A DNA stretch of 57,740 bases from Paenibacillus cremeus (GCF_007786445.1 NZ_VNJI01000050.1:1-57740); one strand, 5' to 3'. Shown: positions 1 through 8,372, numbered from the stretch's first letter. The notes: generated by a model not told the origin, from the sequence alone. Translations and numbers: made by a program.

Positions 1-29
1 ACCAACGGACGATTGGAGGTCTGTTTTAT

Positions 30-221
30 TTGTTGTGCGACGAAGTTGGAACAATGGACTGGGTCGTCGCTCTTCAACAACTGGTCGAACTGATGAATGA
101 AGTTGCCGCAAAGGCAGGAAAGCGAATCTCAACGCTAATTCATCGTCAACTCCAGAATTGGACCGCGGGTTTGCCTAGTTACATCAAGGTCTATTTGCCA
201 ATTTCAAGCTGCGAAAGTTGA
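30..221 (+). CDS. Small hypothetical protein (63 aa, TTG start)
   Basis: A short reading frame begins with TTG at 30, ten bases after GGAGGT (15-20), a good ribosome binding site. The frame stays open to the window edge, so the gene could also be the 3' part of a longer one. The protein looks helical and amphipathic, with no signal peptide or membrane span. I do not recognise the family; the KRISTLIHRQLQNW stretch faintly recalls DnaD-type C-termini, which is not enough for a call. In 222-360 another frame encodes a hydrophobic stretch without a standard start codon. Confidence 0.4.
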   Translation: MLCDEVGTMDWVVALQQLVELMNEVAAKAGKRISTLIHRQLQNWTAGLPSYIKVYLPISSCES

Positions 222-375
222 GATAATAATCATTATAAAATTCGGAATAGCGGTCTACGGGATCGCTATTCTTTGTTTTGTCGCAGGAATCACAAACTTC
301 TGGGTAAATAGCGATATACAATACTCCGCATCCATTGCTATAGGCAAGCCCCCATTTTGACCATACTAGTTGTTA

Positions 376-420
376 AAACAAAAAACGCCCAGTCCGCAGG
401 CCGATCCTGCTAACTGAGCG
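376..420 (-). terminator. Rho-independent terminator, minus strand, no obvious gene
   Basis: CGCCCAGT (386-393) pairs with ACTGAGCG (413-420), and inside it GCAGG (396-400) pairs with CCTGC (406-410). The A-rich run at 376-385 becomes a U-tract on the minus strand. No minus-strand gene lies between here and the nitroreductase, so the transcript it ends is unknown. It is the main feature I see in the 222-492 gap. Confidence 0.55.
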
Positions 421-492
421 GTGTGTGCTTCACATCCGATTGGAATAGTATACCATAATGCGATTCCACTGGCGATATCGTGCGACTCCCTG

Positions 493-521
493 TTGTCACC
501 GCACCGAAACATCGCTATAAT
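493..521 (+). promoter_or_regulatory. SigA-type promoter of the nitroreductase gene
   Basis: TTGTCA (493-498) and TATAAT (516-521) are separated by 17 bases. This is close to the vegetative consensus and lies 52 bases upstream of the nitroreductase start. Confidence 0.75.
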
Positions 522-532
522 ATAGGTTGGCT

Positions 533-551
533 CTTAGTACCAAGTACTAAG
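533..551. promoter_or_regulatory. Palindromic operator at the nitroreductase start site
   Basis: CTTAGTAC-CAA-GTACTAAG is a perfect 8-bp inverted repeat with a 3-bp centre. It starts 12 bases after the -10 box, so it would cover the start of transcription. Size and position fit an HxlR- or MarR-type repressor, which commonly control nitroreductases in Bacillales; the identity of the repressor is inference. Confidence 0.65.
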
Positions 552-572
552 CCGTGGAAAGGATGAACTGAA

Positions 573-1238
573 ATGAACAACACCGTTAACGCTTCATATG
601 AGGAATTCAAGTCTATCGTTCTGGATCGCCGCAGCATTCGCAAATATACGGAACAGGATGTTTCCGTCGAAGATATCCGAGAAATCGTGGACTGCGCCCG
701 CTACGCGCCGAGTGATACGAACTCGCAAACCTGGGAGTTCATCGCGGTCAAAAACCGGGACATGATCAAAGAAATCGAGCGCATCACCTGGGAGCAGCTG
801 CACCAACGTGCGGCGGAAGCCGAAGAGCGCGGCTTATCCAAGGAAGCCCGCCTGCTGACCAAGTCGTTCGGGCCTTACGCTACTGCCTTCTCGGACGCGC
901 CTGTCCTGATCGTTTGCTTGGCTACGCCATACAACTCCAAATTCCGGGAGCGGATCTTCGATCCAGTTCAACTAGTGGAGGATGCCGTCTGGGCAGAGGA
1001 AGGTATTAAGAGCAGCTGTCTGGCCGCTCAGAACCTGATGCTGGCCGCCCACGCCCGCGGCTTGGGGACTTGCCCGATGACTGGACCGGTACTGCTGGCT
1101 CAAGAGCAGCTGCGAACCTACCTGAACATTCGCCCGGAGTGCCAAATCAATATGGTCATCGCTCTGGGGTACCCGTCAGAACGCCCTGCACGTCTGGCTC
1201 GCAAAGAAGTCGACGACATTCTTACCATCGTCACCTAA
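573..1238 (+). CDS. Nitroreductase family protein
   Basis: The 221-aa product is a typical FMN-dependent NAD(P)H nitroreductase. The family signature DRRSIRKY occurs at about residues 18-25, followed by YAPSDTNSQTWEF, which in this family lies near FMN, and a GTCPMTGP segment near residue 165. Such enzymes are dimeric cytosolic flavoproteins that reduce quinones and nitro compounds; the physiological substrate cannot be read from sequence. The ATG has an AAAGGATG-type ribosome binding site. The gene is monocistronic between a strong promoter with a palindromic operator and two terminators, suggesting induction by quinone or electrophile stress. Confidence 0.9.
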   Translation: MNNTVNASYEEFKSIVLDRRSIRKYTEQDVSVEDIREIVDCARYAPSDTNSQTWEFIAVKNRDMIKEIERITWEQLHQRAAEAEERGLSKEARLLTKSFGPYATAFSDAPVLIVCLATPYNSKFRERIFDPVQLVEDAVWAEEGIKSSCLAAQNLMLAAHARGLGTCPMTGPVLLAQEQLRTYLNIRPECQINMVIALGYPSERPARLARKEVDDILTIVT

Positions 1239-1253
1239 GCACGCACACACCAC

Positions 1254-1302
1254 AAAAGGATGGGTCCAGGCCCTTTTCGCAGCACAGGAACCATCCTTTT
1301 TT
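1254..1302 (+). terminator. Terminator of the nitroreductase gene
   Basis: AAAGGATGG-GTCC pairs with GGAA-CCATCCTTT, followed by a T-run ending at 1302. Confidence 0.75.
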
Positions 1303-1332
1303 AACTCCCTCAGCCCTGCTTGGGAGGCACAA

Positions 1333-1365
1333 AAAAGAAGCAGTCCGCGAGGAACTGCTTCTTTT
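1333..1365. terminator. Second, probably bidirectional terminator
   Basis: AAAAGAAGCAGT (1333-1344) is perfectly complementary to ACTGCTTCTTTT (1354-1365). A and T runs on both sides let it work in either direction between the nitroreductase and the convergent cold shock gene. I see nothing else in 1366-1517. Confidence 0.7.
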
Positions 1366-1517
1366 CCTTTGCTACACCAAATTGTTGTCTAAAGAAAACT
1401 ATCTGATCGATGTAACTCCAACGAGCAACCGCTTCATGCGGCACCTTCCGAAAGAAACTTATATCGATGCATGCCATCACCGATGAACGGCTTAGGCTAT
1501 ATAGTTAAATTTAGAAA

Positions 1518-1715
1518 TTACAATTTATGAACGTTAGCTGCTTGTGGTCCACGGTTGCCTTGAACGATTTCGAACTCAACCGATTGGCCTTCTTCCAAAG
1601 TTTTGAAGCCTTCGCCTTGGATCGCGGAGAAGTGAACGAATACATCGTCGCCACCGTCAACTTGAATGAAGCCGTAGCCTTTTTCTGCGTTAAACCATTT
1701 TACTGTACCTTTCAA
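1518..1715 (-). CDS. Cold shock protein (CspA family, 65 aa)
   Basis: The product is a single OB-fold cold shock domain with both RNA-binding motifs: KGYGFI (RNP1) and VFVHFSAI (RNP2). Length and sequence match Bacillales CspB/C/D paralogues, which bind single-stranded RNA and DNA and act as RNA chaperones. Translation most likely starts at TTG 1715, nine bases after AGGAGG; a longer frame upstream has no good ribosome binding site. About 70 bases of leader separate it from the upstream methyltransferase gene, enough for the structured leader common for csp mRNAs, though I cannot demonstrate one. Confidence 0.93.
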   Translation of the reverse strand: MKGTVKWFNAEKGYGFIQVDGGDDVFVHFSAIQGEGFKTLEEGQSVEFEIVQGNRGPQAANVHKL

Positions 1716-1786
1716 TGAAAACAACCTCCTAGATGTATCGCCATCATGGGCGAATGTGTTAATTATAGCACCGAAACCATTATAAA

Positions 1787-2530
1787 TCAACTTAGGAAAC
1801 GCTTAATATCGCCGTTTAAGCCTTGTTTTTTTAAGCAAAGCAGCTCGGTGGAACCCGGAATAAACGGCAGCCCGGAACGAAGCACAGAGGCCTCTGCCCC
1901 CTCCACGCGAAGCTCCTCGAGAATCAAATCCAAGTGCGGGTATCGCTCCCAGCCTAGCGTATAAATCGGATAAATACGTACCTCGCCTCCCGGCCGGCAA
2001 ACCCTGAACAGCTCCTTCACCGCATCCCGATGAAAGCTGTAATCGAATTGCTCGTGGTACAAAAACAAGAAGTGACTGCACATCACTAGCTCGAACGTAT
2101 TGCTCTCAAAAGGAAGCGAGGGCAGTCCAGCGGCGATATAACGCTGATGATCCGTATCCAGCTCATAATCGGTTACAAAACGCTGCAGTGATCGCTCTCG
2201 CATCGCCTGATGCTGATCCAAGCTGCCGTAAAACGTCCAATCAAAGCGATCCTCAAGTCCCGCCAGCTTGGCTGTGGAAGTCTCAATCTCCTGCCTGCCA
2301 TGCTCCCGAATCTCCTCAACGGCCATCCTATAGAGCGGATCCGCAGCCACGGCCTGCTTTCCTCTTCCGCAAGCATAAGCGACAAACGACGACGCTCCCG
2401 CGGACACATCAAGGATCGGTCCACTGCCGAGCATCTCTTCCCGCAGCGCAAACATGCGCACATACTCCTCATAGGAGCGGCAAGTCATCGCTACACCGAT
2501 CTGCTCATACTTTCTCTTCTCATGTCTCAT
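1787..2530 (-). CDS. Class I SAM-dependent methyltransferase
   Basis: The 247-aa protein has a Rossmann methyltransferase layout. Motif I is LDVSAGASSFVAYA near residue 40 (a DVSAGAS variant of the usual DxGxGxG), an acidic ADPLY segment lies at the second strand, and a post-motif sequence ELVMCSHFLFLYHEQ is followed by VCRPGGEVRIYP, the loop seen in UbiE/COQ5-like enzymes. The substrate is unknown. The start at 2530 follows AGGAGAG; an internal ATG (MTCRSYEEY) is a possible alternative. It lies just upstream of the cold shock gene on the same strand. Confidence 0.8.
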   Translation of the reverse strand: MRHEKRKYEQIGVAMTCRSYEEYVRMFALREEMLGSGPILDVSAGASSFVAYACGRGKQAVAADPLYRMAVEEIREHGRQEIETSTAKLAGLEDRFDWTFYGSLDQHQAMRERSLQRFVTDYELDTDHQRYIAAGLPSLPFESNTFELVMCSHFLFLYHEQFDYSFHRDAVKELFRVCRPGGEVRIYPIYTLGWERYPHLDLILEELRVEGAEASVLRSGLPFIPGSTELLCLKKQGLNGDIKRFLS

Positions 2531-2744
2531 CTCATCTCAACTCTCCTCTACTCATCTAAAAATGAATTCCAAGCCTCCACCCGCCCTCCGGCATGGTGCT
2601 GAAGCTTATCGCACATTGTAGCACGCTGAACGAATACTGGCAATAAATTCCTCACGGAGCCCTGTCTGCCTTGATTTTCGGCGTTTAATAAGGTATCATT
2701 TTCGCTCATAGACCTATTATTGAATGGAAACGGAGCTTTCAGCC

Positions 2745-2978
2745 ATGATCAAAAAACATACGATATATAAGAAGGACAAATGGAATATGCTGACTGTTGA
2801 GGTTAACGGAAAGCAGCTGATTTTAAGGGAAATTTCTGACCAATGGGGCGAGGAATGCCATACGTTTCTCAGCCGTCCGGAGATGATGCACTGGGCGCAG
2901 AACCGGTTTGCCAAAGAAAAATTTGATGGCAGCAGCGAAGAGCACGAGAGCATCATGGAAGCGTTCCGCAACGTGTAA
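2745..2978 (+). CDS. Conserved-looking hypothetical protein (77 aa)
   Basis: The start MIKKHTIYKK is chosen because GGAG lies nine bases upstream of the ATG at 2745; an in-frame ATG at 2724 has no comparable site. The protein is charged and soluble, with a basic N-terminus followed by EVNGKQLILREISDQWGEECH and an acidic helical C-terminus. No catalytic motif or known domain is recognised. It sits alone upstream of the manganese riboswitch. Confidence 0.6.
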   Translation: MIKKHTIYKKDKWNMLTVEVNGKQLILREISDQWGEECHTFLSRPEMMHWAQNRFAKEKFDGSSEEHESIMEAFRNV

Positions 2979-3002
2979 TACAGGCTTGCTGAACAAAGAG
3001 GC

Positions 3003-3032
3003 TTGACGCACAGCTTGTCTGCTCGATATAAT
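3003..3032 (+). promoter_or_regulatory. SigA-type promoter for the riboswitch-TerC transcript
   Basis: TTGACG (3003-3008) and TATAAT (3027-3032) are separated by 18 bases. They lie just upstream of the riboswitch aptamer. Confidence 0.7.
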
Positions 3033-3054
3033 GAGCTCAATTACATAAGGATGT

Positions 3055-3180
3055 CCTCCAAAGGGGAGTAGCTGTCACAGTAAAGTCGTCAATTCGGGTC
3101 CTGATTCAGAACCCCGGCTTTATTGGCAACGATTCTGTTGTTAGCAAGACCTTTGCCGATTAACGGTAAAGGTCTTTTTT
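3055..3180 (+). ncRNA. yybP-ykoY (Mn2+) riboswitch with terminator expression platform
   Basis: The leader carries the two hallmark conserved blocks of this class: AAGGGGAGTAGC (3061-3072) and GCAAGACCTTTGCC (3144-3157). CAAAGG (3059-3064) can pair with CCTTTG (3150-3155) to close the aptamer. The same 3' strand is the left arm of an intrinsic terminator, with CGGTAAAGGTC (3164-3174) and a T6 tail. Mn2+ binding would stabilise the aptamer helix, block the terminator and switch on the downstream TerC gene, as established for B. subtilis ykoY and E. coli mntP leaders. Confidence 0.92.
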
Positions 3181-3188
3181 GCATGATG

Positions 3189-3223
3189 ATGACCTTTACC
3201 ACATGCGGTAGAGGTCATTTTTT
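3189..3223 (+). terminator. Second terminator-like hairpin copied from the riboswitch platform
   Basis: ATGACCTTTACC (3189-3200) pairs with GGTAGAGGTCAT (3207-3218), followed by a T6 run. Layout and the GACCTTT core repeat the first terminator 40 bases upstream, so the leader appears to carry two tandem terminators. Confidence 0.7.
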
Positions 3224-3258
3224 ATGTAAAAAAATACACAATAGAGGAGTGGCTCCAC

Positions 3259-3951
3259 ATGGAATTTTTGACAGCGGATTTTTTCACAGCGTTGCTCAGC
3301 ATCATCCTGATCGATTTGGTGCTGGCCGGGGACAATGCGATCGTCATCGGGCTGGCGGCCCGAAATCTTCCGAAGGTTTATCAGAAAAAAGCCATACTGC
3401 TGGGGACGGTCGGGGCTATCGTAATCCGTGCTGCTGCGACTCTGGCGGTGCTGTGGCTCTTGAAGCTCCCCGCCCTGCTGCTCGTTGGAGGCTTCGCATT
3501 GATCTGGATTGCCTACAGGCTGCTGGTTGACAAAAAGGAGCACGACATTGAAGCCAAGTCCCAGCTCTGGGCCGCCATCCGCACGATCATGATCGCCGAT
3601 GCGGTGATGGGCTTCGACAACATCATTGCGGTAGCCGGAGCCGCGCATGGGGATTTCATTCTTGTCATCACGGGTCTAGTCATCAGCGTGCCGATTATGG
3701 TCTGGGGCAGCACCCTTTTCATCCGTTGGGTCGAGCGATTCCCTTGGATTACGTACATCGGTTCTGGTGTGCTGGCCTTTACAGCAGGCAAAATGCTGAC
3801 CGGCGATCCGTTGGTCAAAACGTTCTTCGCGGAATATGACGTGCTGAAATGGATCATCGTCGCCCTCACCGTCTTTGGAGTGCTCGCGGCAGGTCGCTGG
3901 AAAAATACGCGCGCTTCGCTCGTCTCCGTCCAAGAGCGAGGCCAGGGTTAG
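3259..3951 (+). CDS. TerC family integral membrane protein, probable Mn2+ exporter
   Basis: The 230-aa protein has about seven membrane spans. It carries the paired acidic motifs of TerC proteins: DLVLAGDNAIVIGLAA near residue 19 and IADAVMGFDNIIAVAGAA near residue 115. Both aspartates and asparagines proposed to bind metal are present. In B. subtilis the TerC proteins YkoY (MeeY) and YceF (MeeF) export manganese, supporting metalation of secreted enzymes. The manganese riboswitch upstream makes the same role very likely. A GAGGAG site precedes the ATG. A small membrane protein gene follows after about 85 bases. Confidence 0.9.
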   Translation: MEFLTADFFTALLSIILIDLVLAGDNAIVIGLAARNLPKVYQKKAILLGTVGAIVIRAAATLAVLWLLKLPALLLVGGFALIWIAYRLLVDKKEHDIEAKSQLWAAIRTIMIADAVMGFDNIIAVAGAAHGDFILVITGLVISVPIMVWGSTLFIRWVERFPWITYIGSGVLAFTAGKMLTGDPLVKTFFAEYDVLKWIIVALTVFGVLAAGRWKNTRASLVSVQERGQG

Positions 3952-4036
3952 CAGGCGCAGCTGTGCCATAATTTTGAAAAGCGGTGGAAGGAAACGCGCT
4001 ATCCTTGGCGAAGATAGTGGTTGAGGTGAATTGGTG

Positions 4037-4219
4037 ATGGATAATTCCGCGTCCATTGTGACGTTTATGATCATTTCGTTTGCGCTGGCCCTGATTCTGA
4101 TTATGAAAAAAGACAGCTTGCCTGCCGGGGTCAAGCGTCCCTTAGCCATCCTTGCGCTGGTGATGGTGGCGTTCTCGTTTGTTCTGATGGTATACAGCTT
4201 CTTTTCTGCAGCGGGGTAA
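4037..4219 (+). CDS. Small membrane protein (60 aa)
   Basis: The ATG at 4037 follows GAGGTG by nine bases; in-frame TTG and GTG codons just upstream are less well placed. The product has two hydrophobic helices, ASIVTFMIISFALALILIM and LAILALVMVAFSFVLMVYS, linked by a short basic loop. No family is recognised. It lies downstream of terC on the same strand without a clear terminator between, so cotranscription is possible. Confidence 0.6.
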   Translation: MDNSASIVTFMIISFALALILIMKKDSLPAGVKRPLAILALVMVAFSFVLMVYSFFSAAG

Positions 4220-4439
4220 CGCTTTGGCTCCATTAGACTTCTTCCTATAAATTCCATATACTAATATTTAAGCCGCGCTCCGGTCATACTATAGCGACAC
4301 ATTTTTCCATGGAGCGTGAGCGGCAATGCGTTTTATCCCGCTGCTTTTAACCAGCTTGCTGCTTAGTGGGCCGCTGATGCTATCTGCGGTTCATGCGGGC
4401 GGCATCGCGAAACCATCTCAAACGTCAAGGAGGGCTCCC

Positions 4440-6230
4440 ATGAATCAAGTACTGAAGCGCAGTGAGGTTCCCGCGGAAAACCGTTGGAATCTTGAGGACA
4501 TTTTCAAGGATGAGCAAGCCTGGGAAAAGGAATATCAAGCGAACAAGAAGGCGATGAAGGAAGTCGCCAAGTTTCAGGGCAAGCTGAACAACGCCGCCGA
4601 TATCAAAACCTGCTTCGACCTCGAGGATCAAATCTCGCTGCAGGCGGAGCGATTGTATGTATACGCCAACATGAAGCACCACGAAGACATGGCTGACCCT
4701 ACATATCAGGCCTTATCGGATAAATCCAAGAAGCTCAGCGTGGAAGCGAATGAAGCGACCTCGTTCATTTCGCCTGAAATTTTAAGCTTATCGGACGAAC
4801 AGCTGCAGAAGCTGGTGAACGATCCGGAGCTTGCTTTTTACAAACGTACGCTCGAAGAAATGATCCGGCAAAAGCAGCACGTGCTAAGCAAAGGAGAAGA
4901 AGCGCTGCTCGCCCAGGTAGGCAATCTGGCGCAAGCTCCGAGCACGATTTTTGGCATGCTCAATAATGCGGATATGAAGTTCCCGAAGGTGAAGAATGAG
5001 AAAGGCGAAGAGGTCGAGCTGACCCACGGCCGCTATATTCAATTCCTGGAGAGCCGGGACCGCAGCGTGCGCAAGCAGGCATTCGAGACGATGTATGCCA
5101 CGTACGCCAAACAAAAGAACACGATCGCTTCGACGCTGGCTGCGAATGTGACGAACAACATTTTTTATTCGAAGGTTCGCAAGTATCCTTCCGCTCTGGA
5201 AATGTCCCTCTTCGGCGACAACATCAAGAAGGAAGTGTACACCAACCTGATCGATGCGGTGCACGAATCCCTGCCGCTGATGCACCGGTATATGGAGCTT
5301 CGCAGGAAGCTGCTGAAGGTCGATGAGCTGCACATGTATGATTTGTTCGCTCCGCTCGTCGACGAGTTCGACATGGATATCACCTATGAGCAGGCGAAGC
5401 AGACGGTCAAGGAAAGCTTGAAGCCGCTGGGCGAGGACTACCTTAAGGTACTGCAGGAGGGCTTCGACAACCGCTGGATCGACGTCTACGAGAATGAGGG
5501 CAAGCGTAACGGGGCGTACAGCTGGGGGGCCTTCGGCACGCATCCGTTCGTACTGCTTAACCACAAGGACAATCTCAACAGCATGTTCACGCTGACGCAC
5601 GAAATGGGGCATGCGCTCCATTCGTACTTATCGGATGCGAATCAGCCTTATCGCTATGCGCAGTACACCATTTTCCTGGCGGAAGTGGCCTCGACGCTCA
5701 ATGAAGCGCTGCTGATGGATTATATGCTGCACAAATCCACCGATAAAAAGGAGAAAATGTATCTCCTGACGTACTACATGGATCAATTCCGCACCACCGT
5801 GTTCCGTCAAACGATGTTTGCCGAATTCGAGAAAATCATCCATGAGAAAGCGGAAGAAGGCGAAGCGTTAACTCCGCAGCTGCTCAGCAAAATCTACTAT
5901 GATCTCAACGTGCTCTACTACGGCAAAGACATGGTGGTCGATCAAGATATCGAGATGGAATGGGCGCGGATTCCCCATTTTTACAACAGCTTCTATGTGT
6001 ATAAGTACGCTACCGGCTTCTCGGCGGCGACGAGCTTTGCGAAGCAGATTTTGGACGAAGGCGCACCGGCGGTGGACCGTTACCTCGGCTTCCTGAAGAG
6101 CGGCGGCAGCGACTATTCGATCAACATCTTGAAACGCGCGGGTGTGGATATGTCGACCCCAGAGCCGATCAAGCAAGCGATGAGCGTCTTTAAAGAGCTG
6201 CTGGAGCAAATGGAAACCTTAGCGAAATAA
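4440..6230 (+). CDS. pepF: Oligoendopeptidase F (M3 family metallopeptidase)
   Basis: The 596-aa product is a full-length M3B peptidase. The zinc site is in THEMGHALHSYLS (HExxH, residues about 386-395), with a downstream glutamate in the FLAEVASTLNE segment as third ligand. PepF enzymes cleave oligopeptides of roughly 7-17 residues, usually in the cytosol. The start at 4440 is chosen for AAGGAGG six bases upstream and because length then matches the family. The frame extends upstream without a stop to an ATG at 4326, which adds a stretch resembling a signal peptide (see findings). A terminator follows the gene. Confidence 0.93.
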   Translation: MNQVLKRSEVPAENRWNLEDIFKDEQAWEKEYQANKKAMKEVAKFQGKLNNAADIKTCFDLEDQISLQAERLYVYANMKHHEDMADPTYQALSDKSKKLSVEANEATSFISPEILSLSDEQLQKLVNDPELAFYKRTLEEMIRQKQHVLSKGEEALLAQVGNLAQAPSTIFGMLNNADMKFPKVKNEKGEEVELTHGRYIQFLESRDRSVRKQAFETMYATYAKQKNTIASTLAANVTNNIFYSKVRKYPSALEMSLFGDNIKKEVYTNLIDAVHESLPLMHRYMELRRKLLKVDELHMYDLFAPLVDEFDMDITYEQAKQTVKESLKPLGEDYLKVLQEGFDNRWIDVYENEGKRNGAYSWGAFGTHPFVLLNHKDNLNSMFTLTHEMGHALHSYLSDANQPYRYAQYTIFLAEVASTLNEALLMDYMLHKSTDKKEKMYLLTYYMDQFRTTVFRQTMFAEFEKIIHEKAEEGEALTPQLLSKIYYDLNVLYYGKDMVVDQDIEMEWARIPHFYNSFYVYKYATGFSAATSFAKQILDEGAPAVDRYLGFLKSGGSDYSINILKRAGVDMSTPEPIKQAMSVFKELLEQMETLAK

Positions 6231-6237
6231 ACTTAGA

Positions 6238-6277
6238 AAGCTGAGATTTTGGCGGTAAGCCTGATCTCAGCTTTTTT
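6238..6277 (+). terminator. Terminator of pepF
   Basis: AAGCTGAGAT pairs with ATCTCAGCTT, followed by a T-run at 6272-6277. The gap up to the next gene at 6477 is AT-rich and shows no gene. Confidence 0.85.
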
Positions 6278-6476
6278 GTGTGCACCGGAGTTCGGCGTCC
6301 AAAGCGGATGTGTTTTTACCTCTTTTTTTAAATTTCAACTAAAGATTCGATTAAATTTCTAAATTGTGTCAATATTCATTGAACTAGCCTTTCGCATTCA
6401 TTAAGATAGTTGTTGTGAGCTTACCTTACTTAAGACCAGCTCTACTCTACTTTTTCACAGGAAGGAAGACGCTGAA

Positions 6477-8150
6477 ATGGTTGATAGCTGGACTGTGCAA
6501 GAGGAGAAAGACTTGTTTATCAGCGCATTTCAACTTTCCGTCAGCGGTATGGCCGTCATGTCAACGGACGGTGTTTTTATCCGTGTAAATCCCGCCCTCT
6601 GCCGCATCTTGGGATACTCCGAGGAGGAGCTGGTCGGTATGAAGCTCGCCGACGTCACTCACCCGGACGATCTGGAATACAGTCTTTCGTTCGCCTCCAA
6701 AATGCTGAATGAAATTCAGCTGCAATACCAATTCGAGAAGCGCTACCGGCATCGCAGCGGTAATACGATCTGGGCGTACATAACCGCCTCTGTAATTCAT
6801 TCGCAGCAAAATAGCAGCAAATATTTTTTTACACAGGTCCAAGATATTACGGAACGAAAAGAAGCGGAAGCCGCGGCCGACCGCTCGAATAAACTCATGA
6901 TTCAAACGCTGGAGAGCATCTCCGACGGCTTTATCTCACTGGATTCCAGCGGCTGCTTCACCTATGTGAATAAGGCAGCGGAACAGTTCCTCGGGCGTTC
7001 GAGGTATGAGCTGCTTGGCGGCATTATATGGGATTTATTCCCTGAATTGAAACAATCCGAGGTATACACCGAATATTTGAAAGCCGCAAGCTCATCGGAG
7101 CCGAGCTCTTATGAAACATACTACGCCCCGCTGGATCGCTGGCTGGAGCTGCATACCCACCCCTCTGCCGAAGCCTTCTCCGTGTACTTTCGGGATATTT
7201 CTGACCGCAAAGCAGCCGAATGCAAGCTGCGCGAAAGTGACGCGCTGTACCGCATGATCACGGAGCACAGCACGGATATGATCTCCAAGCATGATAACAC
7301 CGGCTGCTACATGTATGTCTCGCTTGCTTGCCGCGCCCTGCTTGGCTACGAGCCGGACGAGCTGCATGGCAGGAACATCTACGACTTGATCCATCCAGAG
7401 GATTATTCGCTCGTCCGTGAGGGCGTGCTGCTGCTGGCGAATCAGCCGGATACGACCGTCTCTTCCTATCGCATCCGCCGAAAAAACGGAGAGTACATCT
7501 GGTTTGAAACGACCGTTCGCATCATCCAGCCCGGAACGGAGGGGACGCCTGAGTATTTATGCGTCTCGCGGGACATTTCAATCCGCAAGCAGGCGGAATA
7601 CCAGCTGATGCAAACGAATGAACGACTGCAGATGATATCCAAGATCGACGCGCTGACCGGTATTTCCAATCGCCGTCACTTTGACGAAAGCTATGCCAAG
7701 GAATGGAAGCTGGCCGCCCGCCTTGAAACGCCGCTGTCGATCATCCTGCTCGATATCGACTATTTCAAGCTTTACAATGATTCCTATGGCCACAGCGAAG
7801 GTGACGTGTGTCTGCGGCGTGTAGCGGATGCTCTGCGCAAAGGCGCTCGCCGCCCAGGCGATATTATTGCGCGCTATGGCGGGGAGGAATTCGTCATCAT
7901 TCTGCCGATCACCGATGAGGTCGGCGCCCTGGTCGTGGCCGAGCAGCTGCGGGCCGAGATCGAACGGCAGAGCATCCCTCACGGCTCCTCAGATGTATCG
8001 CCGTTCGTCACGATCAGCCTCGGAGTGGCCACGCTAGTCCCTACCCGCGAGCTGTCCCCGCTGGAGCTGCTGATCCAGGCCGACAAAGCCTTGTATCAAG
8101 CAAAGAAAGAGGGCCGCAACCGGGTCGTCAGTCATAACGCATCGAAATAA
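6477..8150 (+). CDS. PAS-PAS-PAS-GGDEF diguanylate cyclase
   Basis: The 557-aa protein has three PAS-type sensor domains (about residues 12-128, 140-245 and 253-375), each ending in a DITERK/DISDRK/DISIRK linker, then a GGDEF domain (about 388-550). The active-site loop is RYGGEEF near residue 467. An RPGD sequence five residues before it matches the RxxD inhibitory I-site, so an active, product-inhibited c-di-GMP synthase is expected. There is no membrane span, so the sensed signal is cytoplasmic; no cofactor can be assigned from sequence. A GGAAGGAAG site precedes the ATG. Confidence 0.92.
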   Translation: MVDSWTVQEEKDLFISAFQLSVSGMAVMSTDGVFIRVNPALCRILGYSEEELVGMKLADVTHPDDLEYSLSFASKMLNEIQLQYQFEKRYRHRSGNTIWAYITASVIHSQQNSSKYFFTQVQDITERKEAEAAADRSNKLMIQTLESISDGFISLDSSGCFTYVNKAAEQFLGRSRYELLGGIIWDLFPELKQSEVYTEYLKAASSSEPSSYETYYAPLDRWLELHTHPSAEAFSVYFRDISDRKAAECKLRESDALYRMITEHSTDMISKHDNTGCYMYVSLACRALLGYEPDELHGRNIYDLIHPEDYSLVREGVLLLANQPDTTVSSYRIRRKNGEYIWFETTVRIIQPGTEGTPEYLCVSRDISIRKQAEYQLMQTNERLQMISKIDALTGISNRRHFDESYAKEWKLAARLETPLSIILLDIDYFKLYNDSYGHSEGDVCLRRVADALRKGARRPGDIIARYGGEEFVIILPITDEVGALVVAEQLRAEIERQSIPHGSSDVSPFVTISLGVATLVPTRELSPLELLIQADKALYQAKKEGRNRVVSHNASK

Positions 8151-8153
8151 CGG

Positions 8154-8190
8154 GCACCGTTTCTTCCGGCGTGAAGGGACGGTGTTTTTT
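8154..8190 (+). terminator. Terminator of the PAS-GGDEF gene
   Basis: CACCGT...CTTC pairs with GAAG...ACGGTG (8155-8184), followed by T6. Confidence 0.8.
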
Positions 8191-8270
8191 GTTGAAAAAA
8201 ATTTGTTCCTTTGGAGGAAAAATTTGAAACATCCGGATCCCTTATTGCGTTAGATAGGTAGATTGGAACA

Positions 8271-8372
8271 AGTTGCAATAACATTGACAACTGTTATCGT
8301 AAAAAGATTCGTTGGCAGTTGCAATAACATTGACAACTGTTATCGTAAAAGCTTCGATAGCAGTTGCAATAA
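8271..8372 (+). repeat. 46-bp tandem direct repeat upstream of the beta-propeller gene
   Basis: A 34-bp core beginning AGTTGCAATAACATTGACAA occurs identically at 8271-8304 and 8317-8350; a third copy is cut after 11 bases at 8362-8372, just before the ribosome binding site. The 11-12-bp spacers are also similar (TTCGTTGGC, TTCGATAGC). Each core holds the inverted repeat ATAACA...TGTTAT and a TTGACA that could act as a -35 box. Confidence 0.85.
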
